From: Oscillospiraceae bacterium
Lineage (GTDB): Bacteria; Bacillota; Clostridia; Oscillospirales; Ruminococcaceae
DNA: 16,944 bases
Direction: 5' to 3'
Assembly (NCBI GenBank): GCA_028694405.1
Contig: JAQUTM010000030.1
Location: 1-16,944, forward strand
The stretch's first letter is position 1, and each line of letters starts with the position of its first letter. A program made the position numbers and the translations under genes. The notes under the pieces are model-generated. The model was not told the origin of the DNA. It did not search any database and was given only the letters and a program-made list of their open reading frames with translations. Positions 6,750 through 13,240 of this stretch are shown in pieces.

Positions 6750-8138
6750 ATGTCTGGTTTACCCCTAATTATTGTGTTCATTCTAGCCATCGTGTTAATG
6801 ATTGTAGCAATTTCCAAGTTTAAAATTCACCCCTTCCTTTCTATTATGGGTGTCTCCCTGCTGCTTGCTTTGGTTGCAGGTATCCCACTGGTAAATCAAA
6901 CCGCAGCTGACGGTACCGTTACGGCAGGTGTCGCCAACGTAATCGGCGCAGGTTTCTCGGGTACGTTCTCCAGCATCGGTATCGTTATTATATTAGGCGC
7001 ACTTATTGGTACTATCCTAGAGGTAACCGGTGCCGCGTTAAAACTTGCGGAAATGGTAATTAAACTGGTTGGCAAGAAAAAACCCGAGCTGGCAATGCTG
7101 CTTATGGGTTGGGTTGTATCTATCCCCGTTTTTTGTGATTCGGGTTTTGTTATTTTAAACCCTATCCGCAAAGCACTTGTAAAACGCACTTTAACCTCCA
7201 GCGTTGCCATGACCGTGGCATTAAGTGCCGGTCTTTACATATCTCATGTGTTTATCCCCCCCACCCCCGGCCCTATAGCTGCTGCTAACACTTTGGGCAT
7301 TGGTGAAAATTTACTGCTTGTTATGGGCATGGGCGTTTTGGCCTCTATTTTGCCTTTAATTACAGGCTATTTCTTTGCAAAATACATAGGCAAAAAAGTA
7401 AAATCTGCGGACGAAGCTGACAGCGGTGCTGTGACCCAAAGCTACGAAGAGCTTGTTGCCAGCTATGGCAAACTGCCCAACGGCTTTATCGCAGTTGCTC
7501 CTATCATTGTCCCCATATTTTTAATGGCATTGGGTTCTATTGCCTCTATGGCAGGTTGGAGCGGTGCTGCCTACCAAATTTGCAGCTTTTTAGGCACACC
7601 TATTATCGCTTTGGCTATTGGTGTTATTTTTGCCATTATACAGCTTGCAGGCGCAGGCAAAACAAAAGAGTTTTATACTTTGACCAATGACACTTTAAAA
7701 ACAGTGGGACCCATTTTGTTTGTTACCGCAGCAGGCGGCGTTTTGGGTAAGGTTATCTCTGTTTCCGGCATGGTTGGCTACATCACCTCTAACGCCGGTA
7801 TTTTACAGGCTGTAGGTATTTTCTTCCCGTTTATACTGGCAGCTATTCTAAAATCTGCACAGGGCTCCTCTACTGTTGCAATTACTACAACAGCAGGTAT
7901 TGTTGCGCCACTAATGAGCGCTTTGGGCTTGGGTTCTCCTGTTTTGGCTGCTCTAACCGTTATGGCAATCGGCGCAGGCGCAATGACAGTTTCTCACGCC
8001 AACGATTCCTACTTCTGGGTTGTTACCAACTTTGGAGAAATGCAACCGGAGCAAGGCTATAAAACACAAACGCTTTGCACCTTGTTAATGGGTATTGCAA
8101 GTATGATTGGTATTTTCATTTTATCTTTAATTTTTTAA
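6750..8138 (+). CDS. GntP-family permease, probably glycerate/gluconate type
   Basis: A 462-residue polytopic membrane protein of the GntP (gluconate:H+ symporter) family, within the usual 430-460 length class. The family's hallmarks are visible: a hydrophobic N-terminus, GAGFSGTFSSIGIVIILGALIG in sequence near residues 68-90, the conserved PVFCDSGFVILNPI segment, the HVFIPPTPGPIAAA motif, a late AQGSSTVAITTTAGIVAPL segment, and SHANDSYFWVV near the C-terminus. Members carry gluconate, idonate, D-serine or glycerate-like acids; glycerate is inferred from the following kinase and the preceding CdaR gene. AGGAGG at 6737-6742 sets the start. It is probably co-transcribed with the glycerate kinase 68 bp downstream. 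Confidence 0.93.
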   Translation: MSGLPLIIVFILAIVLMIVAISKFKIHPFLSIMGVSLLLALVAGIPLVNQTAADGTVTAGVANVIGAGFSGTFSSIGIVIILGALIGTILEVTGAALKLAEMVIKLVGKKKPELAMLLMGWVVSIPVFCDSGFVILNPIRKALVKRTLTSSVAMTVALSAGLYISHVFIPPTPGPIAAANTLGIGENLLLVMGMGVLASILPLITGYFFAKYIGKKVKSADEADSGAVTQSYEELVASYGKLPNGFIAVAPIIVPIFLMALGSIASMAGWSGAAYQICSFLGTPIIALAIGVIFAIIQLAGAGKTKEFYTLTNDTLKTVGPILFVTAAGGVLGKVISVSGMVGYITSNAGILQAVGIFFPFILAAILKSAQGSSTVAITTTAGIVAPLMSALGLGSPVLAALTVMAIGAGAMTVSHANDSYFWVVTNFGEMQPEQGYKTQTLCTLLMGIASMIGIFILSLIF

Positions 8139-8152
8139 ATGCATAGCATAAA

Positions 8153-8186
8153 AGCAGGGCGGCAGTCAAGTGGCTGCCGCTCTGCT
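8153..8186 (+). other. Intercistronic GC-rich stem-loop between gntP and glxK
   Basis: A 13-bp stem (8153-8165 with 8174-8186, one G-U pair) encloses an 8-nt loop. It is followed by GGTTAAC and the ribosome binding site, not a U-run, so it is not a standard terminator. It could set the relative amounts of permease and kinase message through processing, protection or partial termination. Confidence 0.6.
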
Positions 8187-8206
8187 GGTTAACAAAGGAG
8201 TCTTTC

Positions 8207-9340
8207 ATGAAAGATATAATTTTAATTCCGGACTCATTTAAGGGCACTATGTCCTCTATGGAAATTTGCGCTATTATGGAGCAAGCTATTAAAAAACATT
8301 ACCCCCTTGCACAAGTACACAGCGTACCTGTGGCAGACGGCGGTGAAGGCAGTGTAGACTCCTTTTTGCAAGCAGTAGGCGGTAAAAAAGTTTCCGTTAT
8401 GGTAAAGGGCCCTTATTTTGAAGACATCGAAGCTTTTTACGGCATACTGCCGGACGGCGTTGCTATCATAGAAATGGCGGCAGCGGCAGGGCTGCCTTTG
8501 GTAGGAGAAAACAAACACGCAGAAAAAACTACCACCTTTGGAGTTGGACAGCTTATGCTGCACGCGGCAAAAAACGGCTGTAAAAAAATGATTATCGGCT
8601 TGGGCGGCAGCGCCACCAACGATGGCGGCTGCGGTGCGGCGGCAGCAGCGGGCATTGCGTTTAAAAACGCAGATGGCGATACTTTTATCCCTGTAGGAGA
8701 AACTTTATCTGAAATTTCTAAAATTGACGCTACAGGGTTAAACTCTGTTTTGCATGATATAGAAATCGTTACTATGTGTGATATTGACAATCCGCTTTGC
8801 GGCCCACTGGGCGCAGCTCATGTTTTTGCCCCCCAAAAAGGCGCTGCCCCCCAAATTGTAGCACAGCTGGATTCGGGGCTTGCTCATTTGGCCGCTGTTG
8901 TACAGCAGGCATTGGGCAAAGACATTACCAATCTGCACGGTGCGGGGGCCGCAGGGGGTATGGGCGGCGGAATGGTAGGCTTTTTTAACAGCACATTACA
9001 AATGGGTATTGAAACGGTACTGGACACTGTGGGTTTTGACAGCTTGCTGCAACATGCCGATTTTGTGTTTTCGGGCGAAGGTAAAATTGATTTTCAATCT
9101 TTGCTTGGTAAGGTTGTTATTGGTGTTGCGCGGCGCACAAAAAAAGCAAATGTACCTTTAATAGCCGTAGTAGGCGACATTGACGATAACATTGAAAAAG
9201 CATATGACGAAGGCGTTACCGCCATTTTTAGCATTAACAGAGTAGCCGTTCCCTTTGAACAGGCAAAACCGCGCAGCAAAAGCGATATGCTTTTAACTAT
9301 GGATAACATTTTACGGTTTTGCAAACAAATGAATTTATAA
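8207..9340 (+). CDS. glxK: Glycerate kinase, type 1 (GlxK/GarK family)
   Basis: A 377-residue cytoplasmic kinase, the normal length for the family, which phosphorylates D-glycerate with ATP; E. coli GarK and GlxK give 2-phosphoglycerate, which enters lower glycolysis. Family segments in order are IPDSFKGTMSS at the N-terminus, PVADGGEGSVD, GLGGSATNDGGCGAAAAAG (the glycine-rich core), a CDIDNPLCGPLGAA segment, GAAGGMGGGMVGFF and FSGEGKIDFQSLLGKV. AAAGGAG at 8194-8200 sets the ATG at 8207. With the GntP permease upstream and CdaR before that, this forms a compact uptake-and-phosphorylation unit. Aldolase and tartronate semialdehyde reductase genes of the glucarate pathway are absent here, so free glycerate is the likely substrate. 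Confidence 0.94.
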   Translation: MKDIILIPDSFKGTMSSMEICAIMEQAIKKHYPLAQVHSVPVADGGEGSVDSFLQAVGGKKVSVMVKGPYFEDIEAFYGILPDGVAIIEMAAAAGLPLVGENKHAEKTTTFGVGQLMLHAAKNGCKKMIIGLGGSATNDGGCGAAAAAGIAFKNADGDTFIPVGETLSEISKIDATGLNSVLHDIEIVTMCDIDNPLCGPLGAAHVFAPQKGAAPQIVAQLDSGLAHLAAVVQQALGKDITNLHGAGAAGGMGGGMVGFFNSTLQMGIETVLDTVGFDSLLQHADFVFSGEGKIDFQSLLGKVVIGVARRTKKANVPLIAVVGDIDDNIEKAYDEGVTAIFSINRVAVPFEQAKPRSKSDMLLTMDNILRFCKQMNL

Positions 9341-9406
9341 GCCGTGTTATACAGGCAACATACAAATATCTATGCTTATCCTTATAAACAAATACTGCCA
9401 TAAAGT

Positions 9407-9445
9407 AAAAACACACAGTACGGAATATACCGACTGTGTGTTTTT
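9407..9445. terminator. Bidirectional terminator between glxK and the CarD-type gene
   Basis: AAAAACACACAGT at 9407-9419 pairs with ACTGTGTGTTTTT at 9433-9445, with an inner CGG/CCG pair and a 6-nt loop. There is an A-run on one side and a U-run on the other, so it can serve both convergent genes. Confidence 0.87.
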
Positions 9446-9464
9446 CTCTTATCATAAAACAGAT

Positions 9465-9965
9465 TTAAACCGATAAGGAATCGTTTATATATTGCAAAAC
9501 GTCTTGACGCGGAATTTCCAGTGCAACGGCAAGCTCACCGTATAGCAGTTCTTCTGCACGTTTCATAAAGCGCTGGTCAATCTGGCCCATTTTTTTACCC
9601 TGTTTTAAAACAAGTTGACTTTTGGAGTATATACTTTTTATAAGATGTACCAAATCTGTACAAGAATGAGATTTTATTAAACTTTGATATTGTTCGCTTA
9701 ATAAATTATTATTGCGCTCTTCACAAGCATTTTCCTGTATAGCGGGCATTTGTGCAATAAGCCGAGTGGCCTCTTGTTTAGAGATAACAGGGCGCATAAA
9801 TACCCCACTGTCTACCGGGGTAAAAATTGTTTCGGTGCTATAGAGAGGGCTTATTTTATAATAGGCCTTTTTTTCACCCGTACCCGGCACTTTTTGGTGA
9901 GTTATCTCCTCTATTTTGCACACACCGCTGTTGCTGTAAACTACAAGTTCTCCTGCTTCGTACAT
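9465..9965 (-). CDS. CarD/CdnL-TRCF-family RNA polymerase-binding regulator
   Basis: A 166-residue protein. The N-terminal 60 or so residues form the RNA-polymerase-interaction domain shared by CarD, CdnL and TRCF: FxxGELVVYxxxGVCKI is represented here by YEAGELVVYSNSGVCKIEEI, followed by KKAYYKISPLYSTETIFTPVD. The rest is helical, with the usual ILLxxxR-like region replaced by MKRAEELLYGELAVALEIPRQDV, the typical C-terminal CarD helix pair. CarD proteins bind the polymerase beta subunit and stabilise open complexes. A strong AGGAGG seven bases before the ATG at 9965 fixes the start; the 37-residue upstream extension of the frame runs over the leader hairpin and is not credible. A tight hairpin lies in its leader (see 9997-10056). 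Confidence 0.88.
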   Translation of the reverse strand: MYEAGELVVYSNSGVCKIEEITHQKVPGTGEKKAYYKISPLYSTETIFTPVDSGVFMRPVISKQEATRLIAQMPAIQENACEERNNNLLSEQYQSLIKSHSCTDLVHLIKSIYSKSQLVLKQGKKMGQIDQRFMKRAEELLYGELAVALEIPRQDVLQYINDSLSV

Positions 9966-9996
9966 GTCTCTGCCTCCTATCTTGGCGTTTGTGTAT

Positions 9997-10056
9997 AATA
10001 AAAACAAAAACGTGTAATTTTGACAACAGGATTTACGTTTGCCAAAACTACACGTT
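9997..10056 (-). terminator. AT-rich stem plus U-run between the MATE gene and the CarD-type gene
   Basis: The arms 10009-10022 and 10043-10056 pair over 14 bp with one mismatch or wobble and enclose a 20-nt loop. On the minus strand the stem is followed by TTTTTGTTTTTATT. It can be the terminator of the MATE gene (which stops at 10113), or an attenuator in the leader of the CarD-type gene, whose start codon is only about 30 bp downstream. Confidence 0.55.
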
Positions 10057-10112
10057 GTATATCTATAGTACCACAAAATTTAACAAATTGTAAGCCTTAA
10101 CAGTCCTTTATT

Positions 10113-11492
10113 TTATTGGTTAGCCGCCAAAGAAGGCTGTGCCACGTCCGGTGGCAGCTTGCGTAAAAAATTTATCATAAAAGGAATAGCCAATATAAAC
10201 GATAAGATGTCAGCTATAGTTTGCGCAATTTGTACGCCGGTTATTCCAAAAACAGCCGGTAAAATCAAAATAAGCGGGATAAAAAAGATTCCGCTGCGAG
10301 AGGCTGAAAGCAAGGCTGCCTTTCCATTCTCGCCCACACTTTGAAACATCATATTGGTACATACCATAAGCGGCTGAAAAAAACATGCCACACATTGACA
10401 GCGCAGTGCCAATATGCCAACTTGAACAACGGCGGGGTCGTCTCGAAATACGCCGATAATATCTGCCGAAACCCATATTCCCCACACAGCAAAGCTTCCC
10501 AATAAAATTTCCCCCGCCACAGCGGTAAACCAAAAGCCTTTCTTTACGCGCGTGTACTTACCTGCGCCATAATTATATGCCGCAACAGGCTGATAGCCTT
10601 GCCCCATGCCCAAGCCTATAGAAAAAATAAACATTGTAACACGGTTTACAATACTCATAGCGGCAACAGCGGCATCTCCGTATATGGCAGCTTGTCCGTT
10701 TAAAAGCATAGTAGAAACACTACCCAGCCCCTGACGAATTAAGCTGGGAAATCCCACCTTAACAATTTCTGCCACATCATGAATATCTTTTGTAATAAAG
10801 CGCACCGATAGTTTACTTGCGGTTTTACCCGAAAGCAGCATAAACAACAAAATAAAAAAGCTTACCATTTGAGAGAGTGCTGTTGCCACTCCGGCGCCAA
10901 CAGCGCCCCATTTAAACCCAAACATAAAAATGGGGTCACATATCATATTTAAAATACCACCCACAGTAAGCCCTACCATTGCATAAATAGAACGCCCTTC
11001 AAAGCGTAAAATATTATTAAGCACACAGCTGCTAACCATAAAAGGAGCGGCGAGCAAAATAAAAACCCCATACTGCTTAGCGTAAGGTAAAATAGTTGGG
11101 GTACTGCCCAGCAACCGCATGAGCGGGGTTAAAAATAAAAGTCCAAATACCATTATAATGGCTCCAACCGCAAATGCCAAAAAAAAGCTGGTAGAGGCAA
11201 AAAGATTTGCACTTTTCACATCTTTTTGACCTAACTTGCGCGAAATAATACTGCCTGCGCCGTGCCCAAACATAAACCCAAAAGCCTGCAAAATAGCCAT
11301 AAGGCCAAACACAATGCCCACCGCGCCGCTGGCACTTGTGCCCAGCTTGCCCACAAAAAAGGTGTCTACCATGTTATACACGTTGGTTATCAACATACTG
11401 ATAATGGTGGGAACACCTAAGCTAATAATTAGCTTAGGTACCGGTGTTTCTGTCATTTTGCGATATTGCTGTGTGTTTTGTGCCTGTTGCAT
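10113..11492 (-). CDS. MATE-family multidrug/cation efflux transporter
   Basis: A membrane protein of about 459 residues with about twelve segments in two MatE halves. It carries the family's early PTIISMLITNVYNMVDTFFVGKLG segment, GAGSIISRKLGQKD after the second helix, and in the second half VGFPSLIRQGLGSVSTMLLN followed by GMGQGYQPVAAYNYGAGKY. It is closest in appearance to the MepA/DinF-like branch common in Firmicutes, which exports drugs or cationic metabolites in exchange for Na+ or H+. The substrate is unknown. The frame is open from a GTG at 11507, but AGTGAGG upstream fits the ATG at 11492 better, so I use that. A terminator separates it from the LacI gene upstream, so it probably has its own promoter in 11508-11637. 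Confidence 0.92.
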   Translation of the reverse strand: MQQAQNTQQYRKMTETPVPKLIISLGVPTIISMLITNVYNMVDTFFVGKLGTSASGAVGIVFGLMAILQAFGFMFGHGAGSIISRKLGQKDVKSANLFASTSFFLAFAVGAIIMVFGLLFLTPLMRLLGSTPTILPYAKQYGVFILLAAPFMVSSCVLNNILRFEGRSIYAMVGLTVGGILNMICDPIFMFGFKWGAVGAGVATALSQMVSFFILLFMLLSGKTASKLSVRFITKDIHDVAEIVKVGFPSLIRQGLGSVSTMLLNGQAAIYGDAAVAAMSIVNRVTMFIFSIGLGMGQGYQPVAAYNYGAGKYTRVKKGFWFTAVAGEILLGSFAVWGIWVSADIIGVFRDDPAVVQVGILALRCQCVACFFQPLMVCTNMMFQSVGENGKAALLSASRSGIFFIPLILILPAVFGITGVQIAQTIADILSFILAIPFMINFLRKLPPDVAQPSLAANQ

Positions 11493-11637
11493 TTTTGGCT
11501 GCCTCACTTTTCTTTTCTGTTAACGCCAACTATGTACTTTATGCACACAGCCTCTATTTTTTGTAATATTTATAGTTTACGCTTTTCTTTGCCTGAAAAT
11601 CAAGTGTTACTATTTTACCGAAATAACCGTTTTATAT

Positions 11638-11667
11638 AAAAAAGGCAGCTGTTTTAAAGCTGCCTTT
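11638..11667 (-). terminator. Terminator of the minus-strand LacI gene
   Basis: AAAGGCAGCT at 11641-11650 pairs with AGCTGCCTTT at 11658-11667 across a 7-nt loop. On the minus strand a run of six U follows. It is 30 bp past the LacI stop codon. Confidence 0.85.
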
Positions 11668-11697
11668 TATCTTCTCTGCAAGCTGTATTTTAGAGCC

Positions 11698-12687
11698 TCA
11701 GGTGCTCTTTCGCTCTACTACTTTTGCCTCCAGTTGCTGGCATCTGGGCACCGGTTCTTCTGCCAAAACAGTTATTAAGGTATGGGCTGCCAAAAAGCCC
11801 AACTCCTCCATGCCGTGGTCTACCGTGCTTAACTGTGGAATGGTTGCCTTACTGTAAACCGAATTATCAATACCCATAATTGCCACATTTTCCGGCACTT
11901 TTATATTCAAATCTGATAGCGCATGCAAACCGCCTACCGCCATAATGTCCTCTGAGTAAATAAATGCCTGTGTATGAATATGCTGCTTTATCGCCGCAGC
12001 CGTGGCGCGATAACCGCCCTCTAAGGTTGGCTTTGCGTCTACCACAATAATTTCACTTTCCGGGTATCCCAATGCTTTCATCTTTTTTACAAAGCCTTGC
12101 TTTTTGCGGGCGCTGCTTTGGGTTGTGGGTTTTTGTATATATATAATATTTTTTTTGTCCTTTGCGCGCAAAAGGTCTATACATTGGGCCATACCGTCTG
12201 CCTCATTTACCAGTACGCTCCACACATTTTCTCGCTCAAGCTTTCCGTTTGCCATTACAATCGGTATCCCGGACAAATGCCTGTCGATGCAGGTATCTAC
12301 AAATTCGCTTTGAAACATAGAGCCTACCATAATAACGCCTTCCACGCGTCTTTGCTCTAATATCTCCATAGAGCTTTCAATATGTTTTTCATACTCGCTG
12401 GTGTTTAAAATAATGCCACAGTAGCCGGATTTGCTTAGTTGCTGTTCTATGGCATAGGCAACCACCGTATGGTAATGGTTTCTAATATCTTCCAACAAAA
12501 TTCCTATCAGCTTAGAGGATTTAGAAACCAATCCACGCGCGTTTTCATCGGGGATAAAATTATACTGCTGCAAAAGATGCTGTATCTTTTCTCGTGTCTC
12601 TTTTTTTACACCTGTTTTTCCGTTTATTACACGCGAAACCGTACTTGCCGAAACACCTGCCTCTTTTGCTATATCATAAATTGTCAT
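11698..12687 (-). CDS. LacI/GalR-family transcriptional repressor
   Basis: A complete 329-residue regulator. The N-terminal helix-turn-helix is MTIYDIAKEAGVSASTVSRV followed by INGKTGVKKETREKI, and the hinge helix region is PDENARGLVSKSSKLIGIL. The periplasmic-binding-protein-like effector domain follows: GIILNTSEYEKHIESSMEIL, VEGVIMVGS, AFIYSEDIMAVGGLHALSDLNIKVPENVAIMGIDNS and a dimer-interface ending with PQLSTVDHGMEELG. Members repress sugar or nucleoside genes until a ligand binds. The ligand and targets are not evident; no carbohydrate gene is next to it on this strand, so it may act elsewhere or on itself. AAAGGAG before the ATG gives a clear start. An extended -10 promoter and an overlapping palindrome lie upstream. 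Confidence 0.93.
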   Translation of the reverse strand: MTIYDIAKEAGVSASTVSRVINGKTGVKKETREKIQHLLQQYNFIPDENARGLVSKSSKLIGILLEDIRNHYHTVVAYAIEQQLSKSGYCGIILNTSEYEKHIESSMEILEQRRVEGVIMVGSMFQSEFVDTCIDRHLSGIPIVMANGKLERENVWSVLVNEADGMAQCIDLLRAKDKKNIIYIQKPTTQSSARKKQGFVKKMKALGYPESEIIVVDAKPTLEGGYRATAAAIKQHIHTQAFIYSEDIMAVGGLHALSDLNIKVPENVAIMGIDNSVYSKATIPQLSTVDHGMEELGFLAAHTLITVLAEEPVPRCQQLEAKVVERKST

Positions 12688-12794
12688 TTTCGGTCTCCTT
12701 TATCGTCAGGCCACCAATCTACACCACAGCGTTTTATCCTGCCGGATTTTCTCTTTTTCTGCTAAACTGCTTTTCTCCGTATACCTGAAAAGCT

Positions 12795-12807
12795 ATCTAA
12801 ATTAGAT
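12795..12807. promoter_or_regulatory. 13-bp palindrome at the LacI-gene promoter, candidate auto-operator
   Basis: ATCTAAATTAGAT is a perfect 6+1+6 palindrome that overlaps the end of the -10 element and the predicted transcription start. A repressor bound here would block the promoter. The central A/T base is unlike the central CG of most LacI operators, so the assignment is tentative. Confidence 0.3.
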
Positions 12808-12814
12808 TATACCA
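12806..12814 (-). promoter_or_regulatory. Extended -10 promoter of the LacI gene
   Basis: On the minus strand this reads TGG followed by TATAAT, a perfect extended -10. Transcription would start near 12799, about 110 nt before the start codon. Confidence 0.55.
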
Positions 12815-13147
12815 TATTTTAATCGAATATATGGGACATTAAATATTTTTTCATAAAGCGCGTCTCTCACAATTTATTAGCATGGTAACAAATCCATATA
12901 AATTTTACAACTATCTTTTTTGAAATATTGAATTGCGCCATATTTTAATTTTTTTTAAATGCATACCGTCACTGCTTTTTATACTGCCCCTAAAATTTGA
13001 TTAACCTGCAAAAAGTATACTATATTCCTTTTACCCTTAAAATCAGCTTTTTATATTACCATTAGGCTGTTTTTATCAAGGTTTGATTTTATTTATCTGC
13101 CTATTTTGTTTAAAAAACTTTGTAACCATTACTTTTTATACTTATTC
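12815..13147. other. AT-rich intergenic stretch with no gene seen
   Basis: About 330 bp between the LacI-gene promoter and the promoter of the multi-PAS gene. It is very AT-rich, has stops in all frames, and shows no long hairpin, tRNA-like fold or repeat that I can defend. A TTGATT near 12998 followed by TATACT-like sequence could be a further weak promoter but the spacing is off. Confidence 0.6.
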
Positions 13148-13176
13148 TTGCAGATTTAAGTGTAAAATCTTATAAT
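13148..13176 (+). promoter_or_regulatory. Candidate promoter of the multi-PAS gene
   Basis: TTGCAG at 13148-13153 and a perfect TATAAT at 13171-13176 are spaced by 17 bp. The start would be near 13183, giving a leader of about 58 nt. Confidence 0.55.
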
Positions 13177-13186
13177 ATAAGTGTAA
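13157..13186 (+). repeat. 9-bp direct repeat flanking the -10 of the multi-PAS gene
   Basis: TAAGTGTAA occurs at 13157-13165 and 13178-13186, a period of 21 bp or two helical turns. One copy is in the spacer and the other covers the predicted start site, so a protein bound to both would block the promoter. Confidence 0.45.
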
Positions 13187-13202
13187 TGTAGTGTGTATTT
13201 AA

Positions 13203-13226
13203 TTTTACATTTTTTTTTACATTTTT
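13203..13226 (+). repeat. Perfect 12-bp tandem duplication in the leader of the multi-PAS gene
   Basis: TTTTACATTTTT is present twice head to tail, immediately before the AAGGAG ribosome binding site at 13227-13232. It makes the leader an almost pure U-rich single strand, which may keep the site open or be a target for slippage-based variation. Confidence 0.7.
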
Positions 13227-13240
13227 AAGGAGAAACTACT

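Noticed and set aside
9966..10076. 37-residue N-terminal extension of the CarD-type protein
   Set aside because: It covers a hairpin and U-run, and the family domain begins at the ATG at 9965 with AGGAGG in front.
11698..12687. LacI gene and MATE gene as one operon
   Set aside because: A clear terminator at 11638-11667 and 205 bp separate them.
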